NCBI RefSeq assembly: GCF_016919175.1
Contig: NZ_JAFFPU010000069.1
Span: forward strand, 1-64,000
Length of the DNA: 64,000 bases
Reading direction: 5' to 3'
DNA from: Leptospira ainlahdjerensis
Lineage (GTDB): Bacteria; Spirochaetota; Leptospiria; Leptospirales; Leptospiraceae
The first letter of the stretch is position 1; each line of letters begins with the position of its first letter. The notes below the pieces were generated by a model, which saw only the letters and a program-made list of their open reading frames with translations, had not been told where the DNA came from and searched no databases. The translations under genes and the position numbers were made by a program. Below, piece after piece: positions 33,743-42,711 of the stretch.

Positions 33743-34426
33743 ATGCGCATTTCTACTAAGTCGGCTAGTTTTCTCTTTACGTTATTTCTCTTTCAAATGA
33801 ATTGCGGGGACTTTACAGCACCAGACCCTCGGCTACGTAAAAAACAACTCACTCAAAAATTAACCCCTCTTCTCTTAGGGATTCGAAATCCAGATTCTTC
33901 GAATCAGAATTCTCCCTCGAATTCAAATTCTTACGATCCAAATGCAAAATATCTCCCAAGTGATGAAGAAATTCATGCGACATTAGAATTGGAAAAGAAT
34001 TTAGAATCTCAAGAACTTTTAACTCCGGAAGCTCTTCAAAAGACGACGTCCGATTTTTCTTCACTGAATAAATACGTTGTTCTTTCTCCTTCGGAGATCG
34101 ACGCAGAGGCTCAAGCCTGGAAAAATGGGACTCCTCTTCCTCCCAAAACTCTTACACCGGAAGAACAACAGGCAAGATATGAATCAAAACTGAACCAAAT
34201 GAATTCTTACTATGGGAGTGCCTTAACTGATGTTCCAAAACTTTCGACTTTACAACTCACTAATTTAAGATCAAATTCTTTCATTGGTATCTTTGCTTAT
34301 TCTTATCTTCAGGATTATATAACTGAGCTTCCAGACCAGGAAAAACAAATCTTAGAAAAAAATCTGGCCTGGCTAGTTTCTCTTAGAAAAGCGGCGATCG
34401 ACGAAATTGCGAAAAGGGGTCTTTAA
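33743..34426 (+). CDS. Putative lipoprotein (moron gene 1)
   Basis: ATG 33743 with AGGGA upstream gives 227 residues (TTG 33725 is possible). A short signal peptide ends with the lipobox LFQMNC. The mature protein is acidic and Pro/Ser-rich at first, then helical. It begins a rightward trio (two lipoproteins and an SGNH hydrolase) inside the leftward tail genes, the hallmark of a moron expressed in lysogens. It could alter the host surface; function is unknown. Confidence 0.55.
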   Translation: MRISTKSASFLFTLFLFQMNCGDFTAPDPRLRKKQLTQKLTPLLLGIRNPDSSNQNSPSNSNSYDPNAKYLPSDEEIHATLELEKNLESQELLTPEALQKTTSDFSSLNKYVVLSPSEIDAEAQAWKNGTPLPPKTLTPEEQQARYESKLNQMNSYYGSALTDVPKLSTLQLTNLRSNSFIGIFAYSYLQDYITELPDQEKQILEKNLAWLVSLRKAAIDEIAKRGL

Positions 34427-34428
34427 AA

Positions 34429-34968
34429 ATGGTTAAACATAAACATAGTAAGATGATGAAGTTATTGATTATTTTATTTCTTTTTTCAGGGTTATTTTCA
34501 TGTGATGATAGTAATTCGAGCGAGGGAAGGCGAAATGCTGGACTTGCCTATGCTATTTCCATTTTGCGAACTCCGGATTTTTATTATCCTGAATGTTCAA
34601 ATATAAATCTTTCAACGCAATTGGCTCTTAGCAATCCCGTAACAATAAATACGAATATTGCCAATAGTTACCAATATAGATATTCTATAAATTCAAGCGG
34701 CTTTAAATATAGATTTTCTGTTTCAGCTGATTATCCATCGTGCGCATTGAAATTATCAATCTATAATTGCCAGAATCCCATATTAAATGCTTCTAATTCA
34801 ATTGTTAATTGTGATCTAGGTAACTATTCTACGTTTATATCAGGAGGAACTCAAACTTGCAATATTCCTTCATTCACAAATGGCACTACGATAATTAATA
34901 TAAATACGGTTTCATTCAGCTCTCCCTCTAATCCTTGCCAAAATTTTACTTTTGAGGTTTTACCTTGA
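34429..34968 (+). CDS. Putative lipoprotein (moron gene 2)
   Basis: A 179-residue protein with a signal peptide ending GLFSC (lipobox, Cys25), followed by an Asp/Ser-rich linker and a strand-rich domain with six or more Cys that may form disulphides. It starts 2 bases after the previous stop, and its own TGA overlaps the TTG start of the hydrolase gene (TTGA at 34965-34968), so the three are cotranslated. Function unknown; surface-exposed lipoprotein inferred. Confidence 0.55.
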   Translation: MVKHKHSKMMKLLIILFLFSGLFSCDDSNSSEGRRNAGLAYAISILRTPDFYYPECSNINLSTQLALSNPVTINTNIANSYQYRYSINSSGFKYRFSVSADYPSCALKLSIYNCQNPILNASNSIVNCDLGNYSTFISGGTQTCNIPSFTNGTTIININTVSFSSPSNPCQNFTFEVLP

Positions 34969-36332
34969 GAAAGAACATTTTACTAATTTTTGTAAGCTCA
35001 TTTATTCTTTTAAGTAATGCCCTAACGGCTCAGCCGTTTTCTGGGATTCCAGATCTAACAGATTGTAAAACTATCAATAAATATTCAAACCCTACTCAGG
35101 CGTCTCCCGATCCTTCAAACCCTCTTTATTACTCCAAGACAACGGTAACGTTCTTTGGTGATAGTCGAATCGATTTTGCAAACGCTCTTCCAAAAGGATA
35201 CGATGCTGCAATCTATTATTTTCCGGGTTTGACCAATGGTGATTATCCTGGAAAGAAATTTTCATTGGGACTATTTTACGGTGCATCTAGTTTGGATTTT
35301 TATTTAGGAACTGATTCTTCTTGGAACATTCAAAACTTAGGACATGGTGGAGATAATTCAGCCGGGTTATTAGAATATTTGAAAACTTGCTTAACAAACA
35401 CTAACCATATAATTGCTCCAAATGTTGCCTTTGAAATTGGAGGAAATGACTATTTGAATAATTTCCTCATGTTAGTTTTGATGCCCTGGCATTCTCAAGA
35501 ATATGTAAATCGAGCTTTGAACAATATTGAAAGAGCAATCACAAGGCTTTATCAAGTAAGAAAGAATGTGTTAATCATCGGAAATTATCCAGCTATAGCA
35601 TGGTCCGCCCAAAGAGGTTTGCCAAAGGATAATGTTTTTTCTTTTGAAGGATTGAATTTCAAATACCAAGCGATTCTTCAAGGTTTTGGGATTTCTGATC
35701 AAGTCACCTTTAAAAATGAACTGAATAATATGAAACCGATATTAAGTAACGCGATGATCACTTATGGAGGAATTACAGCCCTTTCTGATTTAATGAGCGG
35801 AATTGCAATCGGAGGAGCTGGATATCTATTGAATCCATCCCAAAGCGGGACTTGTTTTGGATCGAATGTTCCCTCAAATGGACCTATGCCAGCTTACTAT
35901 TGTTGGATAGCTGGAAATTTCTCCGCAATGGGAACTTTTCCTTCTTTTCTTATGGGAATTCAAGAAAGTGCATATCCGGAAATTCAGACAAGAAGGAAAC
36001 CTTATTTTCAAGCTCAAGGATTAACATTGGAATATCTTCGTCTTTGGGAAGCTTTTGTGAACCCATCGACATTAGAACCTTGGGTTGTAAATGACTCACT
36101 CATGGGAGACATTGTCCATCCAAATGCGATTGGATTCACTGTTTGGGGTTATCACGTTTCCTCTAAAATCAAAAGTTTAGGTTGGCACCTTCCAAAAAGT
36201 CCTCCTGTGACTCCCCCGCCACCTCCTCCGACAGATACCGGTGGTGAAAATACAGGAAGAATAGAACCTGGTCCAATTTCTGATTGGGATTTGATATTAC
36301 TCTGTTTTCTTTTCGGGATTTGCCATCTCTGA
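34965..36332 (+). CDS. Secreted SGNH/GDSL-type hydrolase (moron gene 3)
   Basis: A 455-residue protein with a signal peptide (about 23 residues, ending LTAQ). The SGNH blocks are visible in order: FFGDSRID (block I, catalytic Ser), LGHGGDNS (block II Gly), EIGGNDY (block III Asn) and DIVHPNAIG (block V Asp-x2-His). A Pro-rich linker (TPPPPPPTD) and a hydrophobic end (WDLILLCFLFGICHL) suggest surface anchoring. Such enzymes cut ester bonds of lipids or O-acyl groups on polysaccharide. Phage-coded serotype or receptor modification would suit, by inference. TTG start. Confidence 0.75.
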   Translation: MRKNILLIFVSSFILLSNALTAQPFSGIPDLTDCKTINKYSNPTQASPDPSNPLYYSKTTVTFFGDSRIDFANALPKGYDAAIYYFPGLTNGDYPGKKFSLGLFYGASSLDFYLGTDSSWNIQNLGHGGDNSAGLLEYLKTCLTNTNHIIAPNVAFEIGGNDYLNNFLMLVLMPWHSQEYVNRALNNIERAITRLYQVRKNVLIIGNYPAIAWSAQRGLPKDNVFSFEGLNFKYQAILQGFGISDQVTFKNELNNMKPILSNAMITYGGITALSDLMSGIAIGGAGYLLNPSQSGTCFGSNVPSNGPMPAYYCWIAGNFSAMGTFPSFLMGIQESAYPEIQTRRKPYFQAQGLTLEYLRLWEAFVNPSTLEPWVVNDSLMGDIVHPNAIGFTVWGYHVSSKIKSLGWHLPKSPPVTPPPPPPTDTGGENTGRIEPGPISDWDLILLCFLFGICHL

Positions 36333-36372
36333 AGCTTTTTGATCCCAATCTATGGAACCATTCATAATACAT

Positions 36373-36804
36373 TCAATTGAATGCTTCCATAGGTTCCCAA
36401 TCCATAAGTTCAAATTCGATTTCTCTTCCGGAGAATTCATTGTTGTTTAACCCGAAACCGTCCGTGTTTACGGCTCCCGTGAGAAGACCAACTCGTTTTC
36501 CGGAAGTTTTGTCTATGACTAAAATATCATAGAGATCATCCGCGTGTTCATCGCTATGAGTATCAATCACGACGACTCCTTCGACCGGCGTTCTAAGGAT
36601 ATGAAACTCACCTGACGCTGTTCCTTGCCAAGCAAGAGACTTTAATCCTCTGGGTTTTCTGTATCCGAGTGCTTGAATTCTTTCAACGTTATTGTTTACG
36701 TTCACTCGTAACGATTTCATAAAACCGACAGCTTGACCGTTTATTTTAACGATTGCGTCGTTACCTGTGAGAACTGCCGGGTTCGGTCGTGCGCTCTTAG
36801 CCAT
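36373..36804 (-). CDS. Contractile tail tube protein
   Basis: A 143-residue protein with a tube-protein layout: AIVKINGQAVGFMKSLRVNVNNNVERIQALGYRKPRGLKSLAWQGTASGEFHILRT, then strands ending REIEFELMDWEPM. It follows the sheath gene in transcription (4-base gap), the universal order in contractile tails. It forms the inner tube through which DNA is ejected. Confidence 0.75.
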   Translation of the reverse strand: MAKSARPNPAVLTGNDAIVKINGQAVGFMKSLRVNVNNNVERIQALGYRKPRGLKSLAWQGTASGEFHILRTPVEGVVVIDTHSDEHADDLYDILVIDKTSGKRVGLLTGAVNTDGFGLNNNEFSGREIEFELMDWEPMEAFN

Positions 36805-36807
36805 CTA

Positions 36808-38616
36808 TTAACCTCCGTTGTTCGTTCCGCGAACAACGTCCAAATTGACTAGAAAGAACATGTAATTTACGGGAGTTACGATTTTGCCGTCAGGGAAGAC
36901 GAAATACACGGCGTCACCGTCACGACGAATATCGAACTTCTCGTCGAAAGCCGGTTCGCCTGTATAGATGTTTCGTGTAAGCCATCCGTATTGCGTAATA
37001 TATACATTACGAAAACGTTGTGTAACTGCGGTACGAATGTCCGCGTCTGTAAGATTAGTTCCAAGTGCGTCGGGGTCTGTCGGGACTTCGCCAATAAATG
37101 TAACGTCAAGCCACTCTCTGAAATCTTTTACGAGAGCAAGGGCCGTACAAACGGTAGACGCTTGGTTTTTAATCAGGTTTTGAGCCTGATATGAGGTCAG
37201 ACCCATTTCGATCTTGAAAGCCCCGTTGTTTGGCTTTCGAGTGACGATGAGTCCACCCGCTCTTAGAATTTTTTTGATTTGTGTTTTAGAAAGTTTTTCG
37301 GGCGCGTCTACGATATTAAGGTCTTTGTAGGTTGCAGTTTCACGTACGTTACCGGATGCTTTGATTGCGTTATGCAAAACGGCAAGCATCCAACCCGGAT
37401 ACGTTTTTAAGGTTATCTTATCAGCCGCGTAACGAGTGATCGGAGAAAAGCCCAAAACCATGTATTCGGAATTGGTGGCTTTGATATCGTCGATTCTTGC
37501 ATCGACTGATTTCGTTAAGTCTAAGCCTGCCCCACCAAATCTTTCATCAGCCCCGTCCGGAGAATTTCCAAATGCAATTTTATCCGCAAGATAGAGAACA
37601 ACTGATTGGATTGAAGTGCAGACGTTGACGTAAAAGCCTTTGGAAACTTCCGTATCAAAAACATAATCGATAGCATCGATATAGTCTTGTGCGGTTGCAA
37701 TCCCTGTAGAACCACCGTTTAGATAGGTGAAGGACGCCATGTCTGCGAGTGGTTTTCTTTCTGGAGTTGCGACAACCTGAGCAAGTCCGTTTCCTAAAAA
37801 GAATCTTTCTTGCTGGAAAAGAAGTGACTTCATCGTGACCGGAACCGCTTTTACATCCACGGCATCGGTTAAAGAAAGATAGTCTAGGGTTGAAGTTTTC
37901 CGGTCGGGTTGCGAAAGAAGAGTGATCTGATAACCGACACGACTCGAAACATATCCGACGAGTTCTCCAAGCGTTGGATAGTCTTTGATTGGAACGTTTA
38001 AGTTTCCGGACCCGTCAGTTGGAGCAGTTCCCGAAAGAGTTACACGGAGTGTATTACCGTCGAAAGATAGAATTGCGTTTTGTCCGTCGCCTACATACTG
38101 AATTTGTAATTCGTTTGATTCTAATGGAGAAGAAGTACCGATTCCGTCACTGTCTCCGATTTGAATAATCGTTCCCCCGTTCGTTACTCGAAACCGAATT
38201 TGATTTCCTCTCGGACCGGGAACGATTGCTTTTACTGTATTCGTAACCGTAGCAACGATCGATGAGGCGGGAGCACTTGCCGACACGTTCGGGTTTATGT
38301 TCAGAGCTTTGATAAGCTGGGGGCCAGCCGTAAAACGAGAATCTTTGGAAGGAGAGAAAGCATTTGAAACTGCGTCTGCTAAATCGCCAGAAAAGAATAC
38401 TGACTTCGCTTCGTCTGCACCGCTAAATTCTAAAACTCGTTTTGAAGTTTCGAGATTCGTATCTCCGGCATCATATCCGTTATCTGCGGGTCCAATGAGT
38501 ACGAGAGTATTTAGATCCGGAGAAATTCCTGTACTTTGAGCTTTAACTCGAAAAGCTCCGCGTGCTCCTGGCTGGATGTATCCGCGACCTAGGAATTCTA
38601 CATCCCTAGTTCCCAT
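36808..38616 (-). CDS. Tail sheath protein
   Basis: A 602-residue sheath protein. Signature parts: GRGYIQPGARGAFRVKAQSTGISPDLNTLVLIGPADNG at the start, a variable strand-rich outer domain, STGIATAQDYIDAIDYVFDTEVSKGFYVNVCTS, IKASGNVRETATYKDLNIVDAPE, GLIVTRKPNNGAFKIEMGLTSY, and the C-terminal RRDGDAVYFVFPDGKIVTPVNYMFFLVNLDV typical of sheaths. It proves a contractile (myovirus-type) tail. Tube gene follows directly. Length is larger than minimal sheaths, so surface domains are present. Confidence 0.85.
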   Translation of the reverse strand: MGTRDVEFLGRGYIQPGARGAFRVKAQSTGISPDLNTLVLIGPADNGYDAGDTNLETSKRVLEFSGADEAKSVFFSGDLADAVSNAFSPSKDSRFTAGPQLIKALNINPNVSASAPASSIVATVTNTVKAIVPGPRGNQIRFRVTNGGTIIQIGDSDGIGTSSPLESNELQIQYVGDGQNAILSFDGNTLRVTLSGTAPTDGSGNLNVPIKDYPTLGELVGYVSSRVGYQITLLSQPDRKTSTLDYLSLTDAVDVKAVPVTMKSLLFQQERFFLGNGLAQVVATPERKPLADMASFTYLNGGSTGIATAQDYIDAIDYVFDTEVSKGFYVNVCTSIQSVVLYLADKIAFGNSPDGADERFGGAGLDLTKSVDARIDDIKATNSEYMVLGFSPITRYAADKITLKTYPGWMLAVLHNAIKASGNVRETATYKDLNIVDAPEKLSKTQIKKILRAGGLIVTRKPNNGAFKIEMGLTSYQAQNLIKNQASTVCTALALVKDFREWLDVTFIGEVPTDPDALGTNLTDADIRTAVTQRFRNVYITQYGWLTRNIYTGEPAFDEKFDIRRDGDAVYFVFPDGKIVTPVNYMFFLVNLDVVRGTNNGG

Positions 38617-38824
38617 GATTTACAGCCCTCCAAATTTCATCGAAGGAGTTGTTACTTTTTGCTTTTAATTCACGAAAAAAGAATTCTCGGAAACGGGGAG
38701 TAATCGTTCTTCCAAGTTCTTTTTCTTTTAAGAGAAGAAACTCTTGGGGTGTTTGATTTGTTTTGGGTTTAGTTAAAACTTTCGAATCAACTTTCCCCCT
38801 TTGCAAATTTGCGTCTTCTTCCAT
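38606..38824 (-). CDS. Hypothetical small late protein
   Basis: A 72-residue Lys/Arg- and Glu-rich helical protein overlapping the sheath start by 11 bases and the previous gene's stop by one. It lies between a possible tail-terminator gene and the sheath gene. No family recognised. Confidence 0.5.
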   Translation of the reverse strand: MEEDANLQRGKVDSKVLTKPKTNQTPQEFLLLKEKELGRTITPRFREFFFRELKAKSNNSFDEIWRAVNHGN

Positions 38825-39600
38825 TAAGGTTTGTCCTCTAACCCGAAGTGGCCTTCCAGACGGGTTTTGCTTCCCGATAAAAATACATCGAAGGAGCGAA
38901 TATCGGGAAAAAGGAATGAGGGCTTAGTTCGAAAAATTGATTTTGTTTGAACGAGTCTTACTCTGATTTCAAATCCCCAGAAAGGTTCAGAGAAATCGGC
39001 TGTACTTAAATTCGGTTCTGTGTCCTCGGGTAGAAAAACGGTAAGTCCTGGATAAAGGACGGGAAGATCATTTGCCATGAGCATTGTCAAGGCAAGAGAT
39101 GCGTCATAGATCCATTTGTTTGTGTTTCGACCGGCGTTACCTGTCGCAAACCCGCAAATGACTACTTCTGATTCAACGGTGTATTGAAGTTGTTGGAAAT
39201 TTTTCTTTCGACTGAATTCATCTAAGAAAGCTTTTGTTGAAAGGCGTTGGCTTTCAGGTAGTTCTGAAATCTCGGTTAAATATTTTCGAAAGGACTCTGA
39301 ATTCTTAAAGTGATGTTCGTTTAATCCTAAAAATTGAGTATTTCGATCTGTCGTACATTCGATACCTATTTTCGGAAATTTTGAATTCGGACCAGTATTC
39401 GAAACTCCTTCTTGATAAAGCGGATGACCGTGTTCGATTGGAACATCAATATTTCGTAGTGCAAGACCTGTGAGTGGTAAAGAGTTACGAAAATATTCTA
39501 CAACCGTATCTTCCGGAGGAGCTGGATACGTGATTAGGATAGCTCCCCGATCGCGTCCGTCTTGTTGTCTTGCTTCCTCTTCCCGAAGACTTGTATCCAT
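38824..39600 (-). CDS. Hypothetical tail/neck protein
   Basis: A 258-residue protein with mixed alpha/beta layout, no membrane segment. LALTMLMANDLPVLYPGLTVFLPEDTEPN and FSEPFWGFEIRVRLVQTKS resemble portions of tail-completion proteins placed just ahead of the sheath, but the similarity is weak. Order (capsid, tail completion, this gene, sheath, tube) supports a neck or tail-terminator role. No exact family recognised. Confidence 0.45.
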   Translation of the reverse strand: MDTSLREEEARQQDGRDRGAILITYPAPPEDTVVEYFRNSLPLTGLALRNIDVPIEHGHPLYQEGVSNTGPNSKFPKIGIECTTDRNTQFLGLNEHHFKNSESFRKYLTEISELPESQRLSTKAFLDEFSRKKNFQQLQYTVESEVVICGFATGNAGRNTNKWIYDASLALTMLMANDLPVLYPGLTVFLPEDTEPNLSTADFSEPFWGFEIRVRLVQTKSIFRTKPSFLFPDIRSFDVFLSGSKTRLEGHFGLEDKP

Positions 39601-39626
39601 TCACCCGGATCATAGAGTGAAACGGA

Positions 39627-40370
39627 TTATCGGTTCTTTTTTTTACTGAGTAGTTCTAAAATCAGATTTTTGGTATCTAAGGCAACGGCTTGTTTTAGAG
39701 TTTTTGATTTTAAAGCCGATTTCACATCTTCTTTGATTCCAGCTATAATTTTTTGAGCAGGTATCGCCGGTTGAAAGAAGTCGCGACTTTTTTCTGTTAC
39801 CACAACGAACTTTACAAAGGATCTTTGAACGGTTCCATTTTTGTATTTTTGCTCTCTTGCAAATACGTTTCCTTTACCTGTCATTCCAGGATCTTGCCTG
39901 TATTTGTACCGGTTTCTTGTTACCATTTGTCCGTGAGCGTTTTCCTCTTTAAAAGTTCCAGTTTTAATGATCACAGAATTGATTGATTTGTTTTTTGGGC
40001 TTATAGGCGTTCCATTTTCATTCTTAGTAATCGGAACGATTACATAGGGACCGTTCTCACCCATTCTCGCACGACTTCCACCAAGAAGTGAAGGACGCAT
40101 ATCATAACGACCTCTACCTCTTTCGATGACCGCCATATAGTTATACTTTCCCTTATTCGGATGATACACTTGAAATCCTCCCGGAATAGGACGGATTAAA
40201 ATTCCTCCCCCTCCTCCCGGTCGATTGGACATTGCCATTCGTCCCCACCAGCTTGGTTTTGCGGCGAGTGTATTGTTCGTCCAGGCTTCTTGAGTCGCCT
40301 TTGCGATTCGATTTAGAACGAATCGCGTTCTTGGGAATTTTCCTTGTTCAAATAGTTGTTCGTAGTTCAT
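39627..40370 (-). CDS. Tail completion-like protein
   Basis: A 247-residue basic protein. The stretch YNYMAVIERGRGRYDMRPSLLGGSRARMGENGPYVIVPI resembles the strand-rich body of HK97 gp10-like tail completion proteins, and a Lys-rich C-terminal helix closes it. It is the first gene after the capsid terminator and lies upstream of the sheath gene. Role at the head-tail junction is inferred from order. Confidence 0.5.
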   Translation of the reverse strand: MNYEQLFEQGKFPRTRFVLNRIAKATQEAWTNNTLAAKPSWWGRMAMSNRPGGGGGILIRPIPGGFQVYHPNKGKYNYMAVIERGRGRYDMRPSLLGGSRARMGENGPYVIVPITKNENGTPISPKNKSINSVIIKTGTFKEENAHGQMVTRNRYKYRQDPGMTGKGNVFAREQKYKNGTVQRSFVKFVVVTEKSRDFFQPAIPAQKIIAGIKEDVKSALKSKTLKQAVALDTKNLILELLSKKKNR

Positions 40371-40372
40371 AC

Positions 40373-40401
40373 AAAAAAGGGGTAGAAGACTCTACCCCTT
40401 T
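40373..40401 (-). terminator. Strong terminator behind the major capsid gene
   Basis: Read leftward, AAAGGGGTAGA-GTCT-TCTACCCCTTT is an 11-bp perfect stem with a 4-base loop, followed by six T in all. It lies 34 bases after the capsid gene stop and 3 bases before the next ATG. It would limit read-through into tail genes, giving more capsid than tail mRNA. Confidence 0.85.
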
Positions 40402-40434
40402 GAAATGTTTCCAAATGTTATTCGAGTTTAATCT

Positions 40435-41886
40435 TTAGAGTCTTACTGGAACGTTCGTAAAGACCCGGAACTTGTCTTCCGCGAGAATTTGAAGAACACT
40501 ATAGTTTTCAACAATTCCAAGACGAGAACGTAAAGCTCCACCCGCTCCGTAAGGGAAAAGGGTTTTTGTATATCCCAAGAGTTCAGTCAAGACGAGAGTT
40601 CTTGTATCGTCACTTGCCGACTTAGAATTAAAATCTCCCATCACCATGATTGTGGTTCCGGGCAAATCTTCGTTTAAATCTTGTACGATTGTAGTCGGAC
40701 CCGCAGTGTTCTTCTTTACCTCTCTCATGTAACGGATGAGTGAAGAATTCGGTCCCGTTTCACGAAAAATCACATACCTGGTTTCAGGAACTCCACCTGT
40801 TCCCGGAGTGATCGTAAGTTCAGCGGCTCCTCCGTTTGGAATTGCAATACTTTGTTCGTTACACGCTTTGGACCAATGTCTAAAATCTCCGGCAGAGACC
40901 CTGTATTTGTAGGTTCCTACATACGATCCGGTAAAAAGTGAACCTGGAACAGAAGGTAAAGACGCGATCGAAAACGATGGAGTCGCGGGTGCATCTGTTT
41001 CACTTGTTGCCCCTTCCACCCAAGTCCCAACTTGGTCGTGTCTCATCGGAACACCCCATTCATGACGATCGAGCCAAATATCGTCGTCAAAAAGAATAAT
41101 GTTGTCTTTGGCGTTTGAATCCGCGACACCATGTACGATATTCGAAAGCGACGTGTTACCAGGAGACTGATTGTTATTTTGAATTACAATAGCTCCACCT
41201 ACTCTATCATAATTTTGATCGTAGAGTGCTTTTGTTGCCGGGTGCATTTTTGCATAGTTCACCTGACCGAACTGTTTTGTTCTCACTTGAGAACTATAGT
41301 ATTTCATTTCATCGACAGCGGGTAACGCACCTCTGCAATCGGTATAGAAATTTTTACCCAAAGACTTGACTTGTGTTTCAAATCCGTCTTGTTCGAGTTT
41401 ATTTAAGTCTTTTTTTCCAAACCAAATTTTTCTCATTTGGTTTTCCATACCGCGCCTAAGTGCGGCATTGGACTGAGTAAGCTCCGGATCTTGTGAGTTG
41501 TTTACGGTATCGACTACTTTGTTGAAAGAATATCCTTCCGCAATGTAGTTAATCTCGTTATACAAACGATCAAGTTGCGGATCTCTAAAGGAGGGTTCAT
41601 CGGACTGTCCGATGTAAGAAGAATTGTACCAACCTCCTCCGTGAGAACGATTTCGGTTGTATTCCACGATTACCTGATTTGTGGTTCTTCTTGGAACTTC
41701 TTTTAAGAACTTAAAATCTTTGTCAGTCGAAACGGTTGCTACAAACACTTTGTCGAGTGACTGCATAGACAAAACGGCACCCGAAGAGTTGATATCCACA
41801 AAGGGAGTTGCGCCGTTTAACGCCGTGTTTGCTTCGAACGCTTTTTTAATTTCGATCAATTGATCGAGCGTGTGAGGACCGGTCAT
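40435..41886 (-). CDS. Major capsid protein
   Basis: A 483-residue protein in the position after protease and scaffold genes. N-terminal helices lead into VPRRTTNQVIVEYNRNRSHGGGWYNSSYIGQSDEPSFRDPQ, a pattern seen in major capsid proteins of large-myovirus (SPO1/SU10-like) type, with TRTLVLTELLGYTKTLFPYGAGGALRSRLGIVENYSVL near the end as the A-domain. An Ig- or FN3-like insertion is visible near residues 305-395 (GTYKYRVSAGDFRHWSK... ETRYVIFRETG), a likely surface decoration. A strong terminator follows. Confidence 0.75.
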   Translation of the reverse strand: MTGPHTLDQLIEIKKAFEANTALNGATPFVDINSSGAVLSMQSLDKVFVATVSTDKDFKFLKEVPRRTTNQVIVEYNRNRSHGGGWYNSSYIGQSDEPSFRDPQLDRLYNEINYIAEGYSFNKVVDTVNNSQDPELTQSNAALRRGMENQMRKIWFGKKDLNKLEQDGFETQVKSLGKNFYTDCRGALPAVDEMKYYSSQVRTKQFGQVNYAKMHPATKALYDQNYDRVGGAIVIQNNNQSPGNTSLSNIVHGVADSNAKDNIILFDDDIWLDRHEWGVPMRHDQVGTWVEGATSETDAPATPSFSIASLPSVPGSLFTGSYVGTYKYRVSAGDFRHWSKACNEQSIAIPNGGAAELTITPGTGGVPETRYVIFRETGPNSSLIRYMREVKKNTAGPTTIVQDLNEDLPGTTIMVMGDFNSKSASDDTRTLVLTELLGYTKTLFPYGAGGALRSRLGIVENYSVLQILAEDKFRVFTNVPVRL

Positions 41887-42708
41887 TTATTTTTGAACCT
41901 CTTTGTATTCGTTTATGAATGCTTGAGCGCGGTCGGAAAGTTTCCAGGTAGACTCGAAAAACGCGATGTCTTCTAACTGGCAACGACCAGCTTCGATTCC
42001 TTTGATGATAAGATTCCCGATATGATCTCGGTCCTTACCCGTGACTTGCCCTCCTTCCTTTGTGGGATCGTTTGTTTTTTGAATTTTAGAAGTGACTGGA
42101 GTTTTCTCGGTCGCTGGACGATTTGCAAGCGCGCCGATTTCGGATTTTAGAGTTTGAACTTCTTTAGAAAGCTGGGAATTATCTTCCGCAGTATCTAAGA
42201 GATGTTCGATTGCGGCCGCTAATGTTTCTTGACCGCTTTTTAGAACTTCTAAGGCGTTTTGAATTTCTGAGATAAATTCAAGGCGAGCTTTTTCGACTTC
42301 CTTTTCTTTCTCGGATTCTTCTTCGCTTTTTTTCTTTTTCTTATCCTTTTCTTCTTTCTTGTCATCCTTCTCGGATTCGGTTCCTCCTTCTGCTTCACCT
42401 TCTTTACTCTTCTTTTCGGATTCCCCGAGTTCGGATTTTGCGATTTCGTTTCCGTCATTGTCGTCGAAATACGCATCGATCACATCGTCTGCAAAAGAAG
42501 CGGCTTCTCCTTCCGAAATCCCTTGAGCAATCGCCCACTCTTTTACTTTATCCGTTTCAGGAACCACACTTCCCGAATCAAGTAACGTAGTTACCTGCGA
42601 TGCTAAGGTTTGTAAATCAGGAGCTTCTTCTCCGGTTGGTCCGTCTGATTTTTTTACGGGTTTTGATTTTACGCGCTCCTTCAGACGATTGATCGCATCT
42701 TGTATCAT
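41887..42708 (-). CDS. Capsid scaffold-like protein
   Basis: A 273-residue, highly charged protein: an N-terminal acidic region, a Lys/Glu run of about 40 residues (KDDKKEEKDKKKKKSEE), then a coiled-coil helix with NQLSKEVQTLKSEIGAL and a basic end. Between the prohead protease and capsid genes this composition is typical of scaffolds, cleaved and removed as the head matures. It adjoins the capsid start with no gap. Confidence 0.65.
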   Translation of the reverse strand: MIQDAINRLKERVKSKPVKKSDGPTGEEAPDLQTLASQVTTLLDSGSVVPETDKVKEWAIAQGISEGEAASFADDVIDAYFDDNDGNEIAKSELGESEKKSKEGEAEGGTESEKDDKKEEKDKKKKKSEEESEKEKEVEKARLEFISEIQNALEVLKSGQETLAAAIEHLLDTAEDNSQLSKEVQTLKSEIGALANRPATEKTPVTSKIQKTNDPTKEGGQVTGKDRDHIGNLIIKGIEAGRCQLEDIAFFESTWKLSDRAQAFINEYKEVQK

Positions 42709-42711
42709 CGA

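Noticed and set aside
42249..42476. Lys/Arg-rich leftward frame inside the scaffold gene
   Set aside because: It arises from the Lys/Glu codon repeats of the scaffold in another frame.
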